A DNA stretch of 38,190 nt. Source: Pseudomonadota bacterium (lineage in GTDB: Bacteria; Myxococcota_A; UBA796; SXON01). A program made the translations under genes and the position numbers. Positions 18,092-27,593 of the stretch are shown piece by piece. The notes beneath the pieces were generated by a model. That model worked only from the letters and a program-made list of their open reading frames with translations, was not told the DNA's origin and made no database searches. The stretch covers positions 1 to 38,190 of the forward strand of contig SXON01000079.1 in NCBI GenBank assembly GCA_005778355.1, read 5' to 3'. Each line of letters begins with the position of its first letter. Positions within the stretch are counted from its first letter, which is position 1.

Positions 18092-19618
18092 GTGAACGGG
18101 CTTCGCGCGGCGCTCCGCGATTTCGACCTGCGCTTCGCTGCCCTGTGGTGGGTCGTGGTGCTGTGGTGGTCGAGCACCAAGGCGCCTGCGGGCTACTTGC
18201 TGTCCTTCGACGACGTGTGGCGCCTGATCCACGCGCACGAGTCGAGCCACGGGGCGCTGGCCCCCTCGGAGGTGTGGCCACCCCTGCAGTTCTGGGTGCT
18301 CGGCGCGGCGCTGCGCATCTGGCCCGACGCGGCGACGGTGCCGCGACTGGTGGGTCTCCTGGTCACGGCGGCCACGCTCGTGCAAGTGGGGCGAATGGCG
18401 GGCGAGATGGGGGTCGGTCGCATTGGTCGTGTCGCGACCATGCTCGCATTTGGCACGCTGCCCTACGTGCTCTGGCTCGCACCCTCAGCGCTGGTCGAGC
18501 CGTGGACTTTGCTGGCGGGCGCCTACGCGCTTCGCCGCGCGCGTCGCTGGTGGGTGGAAGGCGACGCGGCTGCCCTTCGTCCCGCCTTCGTTGCCCTCGG
18601 GCTCGGCGCGATGACCCGGTACGAGGCCTGGGGCTGGATCGGCCTCTTGGCGATGGCCTGCTTCATCGCGCGTGATCGCGGTCGCGACGTCAGCGCGGCA
18701 TGGCGACCGCTCGGCCTCTCGCTGCTCTTCCCGGCGCTGTGGTGCGTGGCCCAGATCGCGTGGACCGGGAATCCGTTCAACTTCGGGCTTTTCGCGCACG
18801 AGTTTCTCGTGCAGGACAACCCTGATCTCACCGCGCTCGGCCGCGCGCAGGACGGTATCGAGGCCTTGTGGGAGGTGGTTCTCCCCGTGGGGCTGGGCGG
18901 CCTGGGTGGCTTGCTCGTGGCGGGTCCTTTGCGCGGGTTGTCCGTCGTGATCGTCGCGGCGCTGGCGGCCACGGTCTTGCAGGTGACGGCGCACACGCTC
19001 GGCTTCGCGGGCTTGCACAACGTGTGGCGTCACTACCTGCCGCTCGCCATCCCCGTGGCCATCGGCGTGGGGGCGCTCGTGGATCGCCTCTCGGCGCTGG
19101 GTCGGCCCGTCGCCTACCTCGGCTTGGCGCTGGTGCTCCAGGGATCGTTGATGTTGCTCGAGTGGCCGCCCGTGGCCTACGAGGACGACCTCGCTCGGGT
19201 CGCGACACGCTTGCGATCTCTTCGCGCTCGGGCCGGCGGCACCGTGCTGATCGAGGCCATCGGCTACGAGACACGTGTACTGCAGATCCTGCTCGGCGAC
19301 ATGGACGACGCGCGCTTCGACCGACTGGTCACACTCGTGCCGCTCGACCGCCCGATGACCGACGAAGAAAAGGCCTCCAACACCTCGCTGTTCGAGCGTC
19401 CCTTTGTCGAGGTGGAGGGCACGGTTCGCCGCGAAGGCGTGAAGTGGATCGCGGTGTACACCGAGGGCGCGCTGCAGAAGGCCAGGGCGGTGGGCACGGT
19501 GGTGTACGCCGAGCCCGAGCACCGGGTGGGCGAGTGGCAGCCGGAGAAGGACGAGGACGACGGCTATGAACGTCCCGAGGGACGGTGGGTGATCGTGCGC
19601 GTGGGCGCGGCGAAGTAG
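18092..19618 (+). CDS. polytopic membrane glycosyltransferase-like protein (GT-C/ArnT-PMT type)
   Basis: 508 residues from GTG 18092, the only reasonable start in frame. A first membrane segment (about 14-27) is followed by an acidic loop SFDDVWRLIHAHE with D40/D41, the place of the catalytic acidic pair in GT-C enzymes using lipid-linked sugars. About ten further hydrophobic segments run to residue 360 or so. The last 130 residues are a soluble domain starting near TVLIEAIGYETRVL. Probably glycosylates an envelope target; donor and acceptor are unknown. The start codon context lacks a strong ribosome site. Followed after 8 bases by the next gene, so co-transcribed. Confidence 0.75.
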   Translation: MNGLRAALRDFDLRFAALWWVVVLWWSSTKAPAGYLLSFDDVWRLIHAHESSHGALAPSEVWPPLQFWVLGAALRIWPDAATVPRLVGLLVTAATLVQVGRMAGEMGVGRIGRVATMLAFGTLPYVLWLAPSALVEPWTLLAGAYALRRARRWWVEGDAAALRPAFVALGLGAMTRYEAWGWIGLLAMACFIARDRGRDVSAAWRPLGLSLLFPALWCVAQIAWTGNPFNFGLFAHEFLVQDNPDLTALGRAQDGIEALWEVVLPVGLGGLGGLLVAGPLRGLSVVIVAALAATVLQVTAHTLGFAGLHNVWRHYLPLAIPVAIGVGALVDRLSALGRPVAYLGLALVLQGSLMLLEWPPVAYEDDLARVATRLRSLRARAGGTVLIEAIGYETRVLQILLGDMDDARFDRLVTLVPLDRPMTDEEKASNTSLFERPFVEVEGTVRREGVKWIAVYTEGALQKARAVGTVVYAEPEHRVGEWQPEKDEDDGYERPEGRWVIVRVGAAK

Positions 19619-19626
19619 GAGGGCGG

Positions 19627-21261
19627 ATGGACTTCTCCGAGCGCCTGGGCCGCCACGACGGCGACGACACCGTTTCGAAGCTGGTGTCGCGGGTGATCGG
19701 CTGGGCGCCTGGGGCACCCGAGTTGCCCGCGTGGACCGAGATCGACGCCGAAACCGAGGCGCGAGCGTCGTCGCGAGACGCACGTCGTGTCTTGTGGGTG
19801 CTCGATGCGCTCGACGAGGGCGAGGGGGTCTTGTCGATCGCCAGCGGCTTCGGCACGGCGCTGAGACTGGCGCTGGGCAAGGGTCCCGACGGCGAACGGG
19901 GCGGGCTCACGGCGATGGAGGCCCGCCAGTGGGGCGATGCGGCCGAGAAGGTGCTGGGCGTCTCGCTCGCGGTGTCGCTCTGTTTCCCTGGTCCGCCCGA
20001 GGCTCGGGTCGCGGCGCTACGATCGATGCCCGCGGGACGGGCCGTGCTCTCATGGCTCGCGATGGCGGAGGTGCTCTTGCCCTTCGCCGACGAGGTGGTG
20101 GCGGGGAAGGTCGCGTCGCGACTGGAGGCGTGTCGCGCGGGCGCGCGTGCCCAGCTCGCGGCGGTGGTGTCGGAGGCGGAGGCTGCGGCTGCCGACGAGC
20201 AGTGGCCCTCGCTCCTGGCCGCGGTGGCCGAGCTGGCCGCCCAGCGCGCTGCGCTCCCCTTCAACGCCGCTGGTCTGCTCGCGGAGTATCTGCCGTCGGT
20301 TTTCGGCGTGGTGGATGCCTCGGCCGCGGTGGCCGCTGGCGCCTTCGACGCCCTGCCCGTGTATCGCATGCTCGCGACGCGGCTGGTGGCCGAGGTCGCG
20401 GTGGCCGGGGAGTTCCCGGGGCTCGAGGTGGCGGCCGTGGCGGAGCCGGCTCCGGTGGTCGAGCCGGCCGCGGTGGCACCGGTGGCCGATCCCGTCCTGC
20501 ACGCGCCCACGGTGGATGAGCCTCCCGTGACCCCGCCGGACTTGGGGGAGCCTGTCGCGACATCGCGGGACTTGGAGGAGCCTGTCGCGACCTCGCGGGA
20601 CTGGGAGGAGCCAGTCGTGGACGCCCCCGTGGCGTCGTCGCCGCCGGCGTTTGTCTCGCCGCCGGAGGTCACGCGGGACGGCTGGGTTCACGGGGACGAG
20701 CTTCCGGGCGTCGTGCCCGAGGGTTTCGACGACTCGCCGGTTGAAGACGAGGGGGACGAGGACACGGCGCCGTCCCGGACCCTGGTCGTGGACTTCGCGG
20801 CTGAGGGGGAGCCGGTCCCGGAGGTCGGGGGGGGAACGACGGCGCCGTCGTCGTCGGAGGCTGGTGTGCCGCCGCCACTGCCGGTCGAGGCTCCGCCGCC
20901 CTTGCCGGAGCCCGTGCCCGACCCGCGCGTCGAGCCCCCTCGGCGCGTCGTCGCCCCCGAGGTGAAGCGGCCAATCCTCGTAGAGCGGCCTCCGGAGCCC
21001 GAGCCGGAGGCGCGCGGGAGCGGGGCACGGTGGCTCGGTCTGTCCATCGGTGCCATCCTTGTCGCCGCCGTGCTCTGCGTTGGCCTGCTTGGTGCGGCCG
21101 GCGCCGGGTGGTGGTGGTACACGCAGCGCGGCATGTCTGTCGCGACACCGGCGACGCCGACCACCGCGCCTGCCCAGCCAGCGCCCGCCCAGCCAGCGCC
21201 CGCCTCCGAGCCGTCGAAGCAGCCGACCACCAAGCCGGGTGGACGGAAGGGGCGGCGGTAG
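19627..21261 (+). CDS. hypothetical Pro/Glu-rich single-pass membrane protein
   Basis: 544 residues, not recognised. The first 260 are Ala-rich and helical with no known motif. A long Pro/Glu/Val-rich disordered stretch follows, with PPPLP and PPLPEP runs. One transmembrane helix at about 469-496 (LSIGAILVAAVLCVGLLG) ends in WWWYTQRG and a QPAP-repeat basic tail (RKGRR). ATG 19627 has a GGAGGGCGG ribosome site and follows the glycosyltransferase stop by 8 bases. Residues 299-328 are three 10-residue tandem units. It could be a scaffold or signalling partner of the glycosyltransferase; function unknown. Confidence 0.8.
   Translation: MDFSERLGRHDGDDTVSKLVSRVIGWAPGAPELPAWTEIDAETEARASSRDARRVLWVLDALDEGEGVLSIASGFGTALRLALGKGPDGERGGLTAMEARQWGDAAEKVLGVSLAVSLCFPGPPEARVAALRSMPAGRAVLSWLAMAEVLLPFADEVVAGKVASRLEACRAGARAQLAAVVSEAEAAAADEQWPSLLAAVAELAAQRAALPFNAAGLLAEYLPSVFGVVDASAAVAAGAFDALPVYRMLATRLVAEVAVAGEFPGLEVAAVAEPAPVVEPAAVAPVADPVLHAPTVDEPPVTPPDLGEPVATSRDLEEPVATSRDWEEPVVDAPVASSPPAFVSPPEVTRDGWVHGDELPGVVPEGFDDSPVEDEGDEDTAPSRTLVVDFAAEGEPVPEVGGGTTAPSSSEAGVPPPLPVEAPPPLPEPVPDPRVEPPRRVVAPEVKRPILVERPPEPEPEARGSGARWLGLSIGAILVAAVLCVGLLGAAGAGWWWYTQRGMSVATPATPTTAPAQPAPAQPAPASEPSKQPTTKPGGRKGRR
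20521..20610 (+). repeat. three tandem 30-bp coding units
   Basis: Units at 20521-20550, 20551-20580 and 20581-20610 encode PPVTPPDLGE, PVATSRDLEE and PVATSRDWEE. The last two differ at only two bases, and each contains the octamer GTCGCGAC. They lie in the disordered linker of the Pro-rich membrane protein. A fourth partial unit (PVVDAPV) follows. Confidence 0.75.
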
Positions 21262-21270
21262 GGGCGGGGG

Positions 21271-21627
21271 CTAGCGGGGCGGGTCAGGCTCCTCGCTGGG
21301 GTAGGGTTCGCAGTGGCCGCCGGCCAGGTTTGTGCAGGCGCCATCGGTCCAGCCAGGGCACGGTTTTTCCAACGAGCATGTCAGCGTGCAAAGGTGCTGA
21401 GTGTTGTACTCCGGATTGTTGGTGAATTCGTGACACTCGAGGGGGCCGGGGCAGGAAGCCAGTGGATGTGCTGAATCACAGTCATCAAGCCAACCCTCGG
21501 GCGGATCGTCCGCGCCCGAGCAGTGGAATGACCCCGTGGCGAGCAGCCATACGGCGATTTGTGAACATCTCCTGGCGCCTCCGGGAGGCGGTTGCATGCG
21601 CTGCCGGGCTGTGCTTTGGCTAGTCAT
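21271..21627 (-). CDS. small Cys-rich exported protein of the HExxH unit
   Basis: 118 residues. A hydrophobic stretch around residues 24-33 (IAVWLLATGS) suggests an export signal. The mature part holds about ten cysteines (DDCDS, SCPGPLECHEF, LCTLTCSLEKPCPGW, ACTNL, GHCEPY) and should be disulfide-rich outside the cytoplasm. ATG 21627 overlaps the end of the HExxH gene by 8 bases; an internal ATG at 21597 would give a more typical short leader. No family recognised. Base composition and codon use resemble the two genes before it and differ from those outside the unit. Confidence 0.6.
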   Translation of the reverse strand: MTSQSTARQRMQPPPGGARRCSQIAVWLLATGSFHCSGADDPPEGWLDDCDSAHPLASCPGPLECHEFTNNPEYNTQHLCTLTCSLEKPCPGWTDGACTNLAGGHCEPYPSEEPDPPR

Positions 21628-23311
21628 TGAAACTTTGGCTCCCGCTGCCGGGACCGCCTTCTGTGGCGCAATCGGAGGGGTACTGGTAGAGCACGTTGAG
21701 CGTGTGATCTACGTCGACAAGGCGCGCATGCTGCGCTGTGAACGCCGCGCCCCCACACTGGTCGGTCGCGATGTCGTTGCTTCGCGTGAAGTTGAACATC
21801 CACCCTTCATCCCAATCGAAGTCGAAGCGCTGCCGATGAGTGCCGTCGGTCGTCGTGGGCCATCGGGTTGTGTCAGTAGAATAGGTCTGTGTCCGCCCGT
21901 AGGTCCCCCATGTGAGATGATTGTCTGATAGGTCCGGGAAGATCGAGAGCGGGAGACCGTAGTCCGCCTGCAGGCGACTCAGGTTGTGCCATCCGAGATT
22001 GAAGTGGCAGCATCGCAGCCTGCCGTCGCCGCCGAAGTCGACGCCGGCGCACTCGGCGAGCGTGTAGGGCCACGCCGTCCAGTGAGAGATCTCGTGCATC
22101 AGCAACGCTGAGATCTCAGCGATCTCGGCCAGACCCGCGCGAGCGCACATCATCGCCACGAGGGTGTCAAGCCAGGGGTTGGACGACTCCCCAGCCAACA
22201 CCCAGTCGTAAAGCCGGATTCCCCACCAGAAAAAGTAGTCTGCTAGCGCGGCATTCACCTGGATCCCGTCATTGATGGTAGTCCAGCCTGCGGGCGTTAT
22301 TCCGATGTAGGAGCCCTTCCACTTCCGTTGCGCATCCACGAACCCGAGCCCGTACAGCGCGATGACGTCGCGGTTGTATGAGCACATGTTGCCGAGGTCG
22401 ACTCGCCACGACTTCTCACGCATCTGCTCGCGAATCCAATTCTTCGAGATGTAGCAGGCGTTCTGGAAGCGCTCGATGTCTTCACATGTGTTTGCCCGTG
22501 CGTACAGGGTTGCAAGCCCGTACCGCAGCGCGCGGAACAGGAACCCGTCGTCGTTCTGCCAGTACAGGCCCTTGTTCAGCCACTCCGCCCGCGGGAAAGC
22601 GGCCGGGCTGAACACCCCCCCGGCAACGTCCCAGACGTCCACGTCGAAGCTCCGGATCTTCGACCACCACCCTGGCAACATCGCCTCGAGGAACTCGGAG
22701 TGGCTCGAGGTCGGGGTGAAGTCTGGGGGCAGCCAACCTAGCAGCATCCCGTTCGCACCCGCCACGCCGTTGAGCGCGCGGCAAGGCCCGAGAACGATCC
22801 AGCAGGCGTCGCGCAACTTCGCCACGTCGCAAGAGGAGACCTGGAGCGGCACGGTTAGGCAGTCGGAAGCTGCGGTGCGTGCGAGCGACGAAGAGGCCAC
22901 AACCTTCGACGAACCCGACGCCCAACTCAATGGCCCGGTTACCGCCCCCCCCGCCGCGGCTGTTTTCGCGGCGTGCAACAGCGCTAGCGGGTTTCGCGCG
23001 AGGTACTGGACCTCGGCTGCTCGAGAGCTCAGCGAGGGGGCCCTGAGGGCCGCGCCCGAGCCGAGGGTCAGAGTGGGTGGTCGGGAGAGCGACCCCGTTC
23101 CCGGGAGGGCGTCACGCGTCGCCGTGCACCCGCAGGGCAGCGGCTGTTGGCTCGTCGAACCGCAGCTGGTGCCGCCACAGCCGCACTGGCAGGCGCGGGG
23201 AATGGGCTTCCCCCATGCCCGAGTCGCCGTGCCATCGACAATTCGGTGATCCGCGACGCCGACCGACACGCGGATTCGCGAGTCGGTCGGTCGAACATCA
23301 CGCGCGCCCAC
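21620..23311 (-). CDS. HExxH-containing putative metalloprotein, unknown family
   Basis: 563 residues from GTG 23311. The only motif I can name is HEISH (H406, E407, H410), the zinc-binding helix of many metallopeptidases; possible third ligands are E420 or H436. It is not the metzincin pattern, which needs HExxHxxGxxH. Near the N-terminus is a cysteine cluster (CQCGC at 41-45, C50, CGC at 60-62) and there are many cysteines throughout, yet no signal peptide. The middle is Trp/Tyr-rich. It follows the 147-codon gene after 2 bases. GC looks lower than in neighbouring genes (36 of 60 bases in 22261-22320 against 40 of 60 in 24661-24720). Confidence 0.7.
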   Translation of the reverse strand: MGARDVRPTDSRIRVSVGVADHRIVDGTATRAWGKPIPRACQCGCGGTSCGSTSQQPLPCGCTATRDALPGTGSLSRPPTLTLGSGAALRAPSLSSRAAEVQYLARNPLALLHAAKTAAAGGAVTGPLSWASGSSKVVASSSLARTAASDCLTVPLQVSSCDVAKLRDACWIVLGPCRALNGVAGANGMLLGWLPPDFTPTSSHSEFLEAMLPGWWSKIRSFDVDVWDVAGGVFSPAAFPRAEWLNKGLYWQNDDGFLFRALRYGLATLYARANTCEDIERFQNACYISKNWIREQMREKSWRVDLGNMCSYNRDVIALYGLGFVDAQRKWKGSYIGITPAGWTTINDGIQVNAALADYFFWWGIRLYDWVLAGESSNPWLDTLVAMMCARAGLAEIAEISALLMHEISHWTAWPYTLAECAGVDFGGDGRLRCCHFNLGWHNLSRLQADYGLPLSIFPDLSDNHLTWGTYGRTQTYSTDTTRWPTTTDGTHRQRFDFDWDEGWMFNFTRSNDIATDQCGGAAFTAQHARLVDVDHTLNVLYQYPSDCATEGGPGSGSQSFND

Positions 23312-23313
23312 GG

Positions 23314-23757
23314 TTAGCTCTGCCGCAGCATGCCGCTAATCAGGAATGTCACGGCGGGCGTGGTGCCGGTGAGCCCGGAGACCTCCCAACGGATGTATTT
23401 CAACAACTCGGGGACGCGCATCTTCACAGCGGTATTCGTGGTGTTCACCGTCGCGAAGGTTCCAGCGACGACCCAGCCATCCTCGGAGTCCAACTGCATG
23501 CCCGTGATGATGCGCACCGTCGCCGTCGGCCCCCCGGTGCCTTCCAGGGCGGCGACATAGAGCAGCAGGTCGGCGATGTCGTATCGCGACACGTCGACCG
23601 CCTGCTGGAGGGGCTGCTTCGTGGTGACGGTGGTGCGGACAGGCTGAGGTGTGAGGGTCAATTCTGCGCCCGTGATGACTCCCGAAGTGGATTGCTGTCG
23701 CGAGGGTGCGACGTTGGTATGAGTATTGCGGCGGCGGCGGCGGCGGCGGCGGCGCAC
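23314..23757 (-). CDS. hypothetical beta-rich protein with poly-Arg N-terminus
   Basis: 147 residues. Not recognised; alternating hydrophobic strands (TVRIITGMQL, YIRWEVSGL, VTFLISGML) suggest a small beta-sandwich, a style I associate with phage or surface structural proteins, without proof. GTG 23757 is followed by nine CGC (Arg) codons from the (GCG)9 tract. No other usual start exists before TTG near residue 34, so either this start or that TTG is used; no clear ribosome site was seen. It lies 24 bases after the prmC stop on the same strand and heads the three-gene unit. Confidence 0.6.
   Translation of the reverse strand: MRRRRRRRRRNTHTNVAPSRQQSTSGVITGAELTLTPQPVRTTVTTKQPLQQAVDVSRYDIADLLLYVAALEGTGGPTATVRIITGMQLDSEDGWVVAGTFATVNTTNTAVKMRVPELLKYIRWEVSGLTGTTPAVTFLISGMLRQS
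23728..23754. repeat. (GCG)9 trinucleotide microsatellite
   Basis: Nine uninterrupted GCG units, read on the minus strand as nine CGC Arg codons directly after the presumed GTG start of the 147-residue protein. Length changes here would alter the Arg run without shifting the frame. Confidence 0.9.
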
Positions 23758-23781
23758 CGCGACAAAAGATGACAGAATCGG

Positions 23782-24617
23782 CTACGCCCTCGTCCCCACC
23801 ACCACCCGCTCCACCCCCGCCAGGTCGCGACAGGTTTCCACCTGGAGCCCCGCCCGCGAGAGCATCTCCGACACCGCTGGCGCCTGGCCCTTCCCCACCT
23901 CCAGCGCCACCCCGAGGCGCGCACGTGCCGCCGCCTGGGGCACCAGCGCCCGGTAGGCGTCGAGGCCGTCGCCACCGCCGTCGAGGGCCAGACGAGGCTC
24001 ATGCACGCGCACCTCGGGCTCGAGGCCATCGATCTCGGCGCTGGGGATGTAGGGCGGGTTCGACACCACCCAGTCCACCGGGCGATTGGCGGGGACGGTC
24101 GAGAGGAACGCGCCCTTCAGCACGCCCACCCTCTCCTTCAGCCCGTGTTTCTCCACGTTCGCGCGTGTGCACGCGAGCGCCGCCTCGGCGAGGTCGATGG
24201 CGTAGAGCCGCACCGCCGGGTTCTCGAGCGCCAGCGTGAGCCCGATGCAGCCGGTGCCCGAGCCCACGTCGGCCACGTAGACCGCCTCGCCCTGAAAACG
24301 AGGCAAGATCGCCTCGATCAAGGTTTCCGTGTCGGGACGCGGCACGAGCACGCCCGGCGTGACGATGAAGTCGTGACCGTAAAACTCCTTCTTGCCGAGC
24401 ACCGCCGCGAGGGGCTCGCGTTGTCCCCGGCGGCGCACCAGCTCGCGAATGGGCAACAACTCCGCCTCGGCCATGGGCCGGTCAAAAAGCAGGTACACCT
24501 TCACCCGGTCGATGCCGAGGGCGTGGGCGAGCACCAGCTCCGCCTCCATCCGGGGGGAGGGGATGCCCCGCGCCTTGAAGAACTCCGTCGTGGCGGTGAG
24601 CACCTCGACGAGAGCTT

Positions 24618-24621
<4 letters not shown>
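23782..24621 (-). CDS. prmC: peptide chain release factor N5-glutamine methyltransferase (PrmC)
   Basis: 279 residues. Methylates the Gln of the GGQ motif of release factors. SAM-binding DVGSGTGCIG (118-127) and catalytic NPPY (188-191) are intact, and the N-terminal helical RF-binding domain (1-85) is present. GTG 24621 forms a GTGA overlap with the prfA stop; the enzyme is thus translated with its substrate, as in many bacteria. Confidence 0.93.
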
Positions 24622-25706
<1,085 letters not shown>

Positions 25707-25802
25707 GCTGGACCCTTGCAGTGGCCCGGCACCCGCTGCCCCTTCGCCTGCGGACCGTCGCCCCGGAGGTGGACGGCCTGGCGAGGGTAGCTGGTGTCGC
25801 GA

Positions 25803-26048
25803 CTACTGGCTGATGTTGTACTTCTTGTTGAAGCGCTCGACGCGCCCGGCCACCGTCAGCGCGCGCTGCTTGCCGGTGTAGAAGGGGTGCGAGGCGGAGC
25901 TGATGTCGACGAACACGACGTAGTGGGGAACGCCGTCGATGTCCTTCGTCTGCTTGCTGCTCAGCGTGGAGCGCGTGGTGAACTCGACGCCGGCGCCGCT
26001 GTCGACGAAGACGACGTTGTTGAGGGTGGGGTGGATATCGGACTTCAT
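25803..26048 (-). CDS. rpmE2: 50S ribosomal protein L31, type B
   Basis: 81 residues from ATG 26048 (MKSDIHPTLNN...). Motifs HYVVFVDISSASHPFYTGKQ and RVERFNKKY are those of L31. It lacks the CxxC zinc ribbon, so it is the zinc-independent type B. The longer upstream frame is not needed. A perfect GCGGG-AGA-CCCGC hairpin (26061-26073) lies in its leader. Confidence 0.94.
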   Translation of the reverse strand: MKSDIHPTLNNVVFVDSGAGVEFTTRSTLSSKQTKDIDGVPHYVVFVDISSASHPFYTGKQRALTVAGRVERFNKKYNISQ

Positions 26049-26073
26049 GGGGCCCTCGGAGCGGGAGACCCGC

Positions 26074-26102
26074 CGTTTCACCTGTCGGTGGGCCGCTGTC
26101 AA
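26074..26102 (-). promoter_or_regulatory. candidate promoter upstream of rpmE
   Basis: Minus strand TTGACA (26102-26097) is a consensus -35. After 16-17 bases comes TGAAAC/GAAACG, a weak -10. It lies in the 77-base gap between the Rho-like gene and rpmE and would place the GCGGG/CCCGC hairpin (26061-26073) in the leader. It would allow rpmE-prfA-prmC to be expressed apart from the Rho-like gene. Confidence 0.35.
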
Positions 26103-26125
26103 GGGGGGGCGCCGCACTCCTGCCC

Positions 26126-27220
26126 CTAGTCCAACCCGCGCGCCCCTTCCAGCAACTCGCGGCGCTCGGAGCGGGATCGCCTGGGGTCGAGCTCGCCCTT
26201 CTCGTCGAGCACCAGGCGGTGGTTCTCGATGCCGGCGAACTCGCCGGAGACGGGGTCGTCGTCGTCGATCACCGCCAGGAGCGTGACACTGCCGCCCTCC
26301 TCGAGGGAACGACCGGCGGCGAGGAGGCGACGCACCCGGTGGGTGATCGCGGCATCCACACCAGAGACGAGGCGCCCGCTGGCTGGCACGGCCCCGGCGG
26401 CGGCGCGGACGAGGCGGTTGACGGAGTCGAAGAGGACCACGGCGTCGCGACGGGCCTCGGCGCAGCGCTTGGCGCGTTCAACCACCATCTCCGCCACCTG
26501 GAGGTGACGCGCCTCGGCCTCGTCGAAGGTCGTGGCCGCGACTTCGCCGGGGAGCGTACGTTGCGCCTCGGTGACGTCTTCCGGACGCTCGGCCACCATG
26601 AGAGTGAACAGGTTGGCAGCCGGGTGGTTGCGGTGGATCCCCGCCGCCACGGCGTGGAGCAGTGTCGCGACACCGGCGCGGCCGTGGGCGCGGACGAAGG
26701 CACGCTGGCCGAAGCCGAGCGGGGCGTGCTGGTCGAGCGTGCGGACGGGGTCGGTGCCGTCGCTCCCGGCGCCGAGGATCAGGCGGCGGCGGGGATGCAC
26801 GGCGGTGAGGTTGTCGAAGAAGACCTTGTCTCTCGCGTGCTCAGGATCGGCGCCGTTGATGGCCTCGACCTTGATCACCGCGAAGTAGCGCTCGTTTTCC
26901 TTGGGCGCGCGCACCTGCCCATGCACGAGGTCGCCCGTGCGCAGGTTGAAACGCCGGATCTGGTAGGGCGACACGTAGATGTCGTCGGCACCCGGCGAGT
27001 AGCCGTACTCGGCGGCGCGGAGGAATCCGAAACCATCGGGCAGGATCTCGAGGATGCCCTCGCCATCGCTGGTGGAGGCGGTGTTGCCGGAACGCAGGAT
27101 GGCGGCGATCAGCTCTTGCCGTCGCAGGCTGGTGGCGTTCTCGACGTTGACGGCGCGCGCCGCCGCGACGAGGTCGGCCAGGGGGAGCGTGCGCAGGGTG
27201 GCGGGGTCGGGGGTGGGCAT
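26126..27220 (-). CDS. rho: degenerate transcription terminator Rho (Walker A lost, C-terminus short)
   Basis: 364 residues against about 420 in normal Rho. The Rho_N helical domain (about 10-45) and RNA-binding cold-shock-like domain (GILEILPDGFGFLR to about 125, with RNP motif GFGFL) are intact. The ATPase part is recognisable by DNLTAVHP, ERPEDVTE, TFDEAEARHLQVAEM, VVLFDSVNRL (Walker B D265) and GRSLEEGGS. But the P-loop, normally PPKAGKT, reads AHGRAGVAT: Lys is replaced by Val184. The R-loop Lys is missing (DDDDPVSGE), one Gly of the Q-loop is gone, and the protein ends soon after RRELLEG, without the last 50 or so residues. No frameshift is seen. Likely an RNA-binding pseudo-ATPase. Confidence 0.85.
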   Translation of the reverse strand: MPTPDPATLRTLPLADLVAAARAVNVENATSLRRQELIAAILRSGNTASTSDGEGILEILPDGFGFLRAAEYGYSPGADDIYVSPYQIRRFNLRTGDLVHGQVRAPKENERYFAVIKVEAINGADPEHARDKVFFDNLTAVHPRRRLILGAGSDGTDPVRTLDQHAPLGFGQRAFVRAHGRAGVATLLHAVAAGIHRNHPAANLFTLMVAERPEDVTEAQRTLPGEVAATTFDEAEARHLQVAEMVVERAKRCAEARRDAVVLFDSVNRLVRAAAGAVPASGRLVSGVDAAITHRVRRLLAAGRSLEEGGSVTLLAVIDDDDPVSGEFAGIENHRLVLDEKGELDPRRSRSERRELLEGARGLD

Positions 27221-27280
27221 GTGGGGAGGGGAGGAGACGTGCCGAGCGGCGGGAAGCGCAAGGCGAGGGGAGCAGACGCT

Positions 27281-27583
27281 CTAGCGGAAGCAGTCCTGGA
27301 GCAGGGCCAGGAGCGACACGTCGCTGGTCTTGAACTTGCCGCGGGCGATGTCGAGTGGGCCCGGCGCCTTGCGCTCGAGCACCAGCTTGGCGAAGACGGC
27401 GGGGTCGGACTTGATGACGCAGTCGGCGTTCTCGACCTTCCCAGGGGTGATGGCGCAGGCCTCGGCGCTGAGCCTCATCGTGTACTTGTGCTCACCGATG
27501 CTCAGGTAGTAGCTGAGCGCGCGGGGCACCTTCCCGGGGACGTAACGGCGCGTCATCTCGGCAACGAGCTGGTCGGGCGTCAT
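27281..27583 (-). CDS. SCP2-like sterol/lipid-carrier domain protein
   Basis: 100 residues, a single domain with the SCP2 pattern: YYLSIGEHKYTMRLSAE, an ITPGK turn, ADCVIKSDPAVFAKLV, then GKFKTSDVSLL. Such stand-alone domains bind hydrophobic ligands in the cytoplasm. ATG 27583; 10 bases after the preceding hypothetical gene and 60 before the Rho-like gene, all on the minus strand. Confidence 0.75.
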   Translation of the reverse strand: MTPDQLVAEMTRRYVPGKVPRALSYYLSIGEHKYTMRLSAEACAITPGKVENADCVIKSDPAVFAKLVLERKAPGPLDIARGKFKTSDVSLLALLQDCFR

Positions 27584-27593
27584 GCGGCGCCTT

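Noticed and set aside
21271..23757. Prophage remnant
   Set aside because: No integrase, terminase, capsid or attachment repeat was seen; only the small beta-rich protein has a phage-like flavour.
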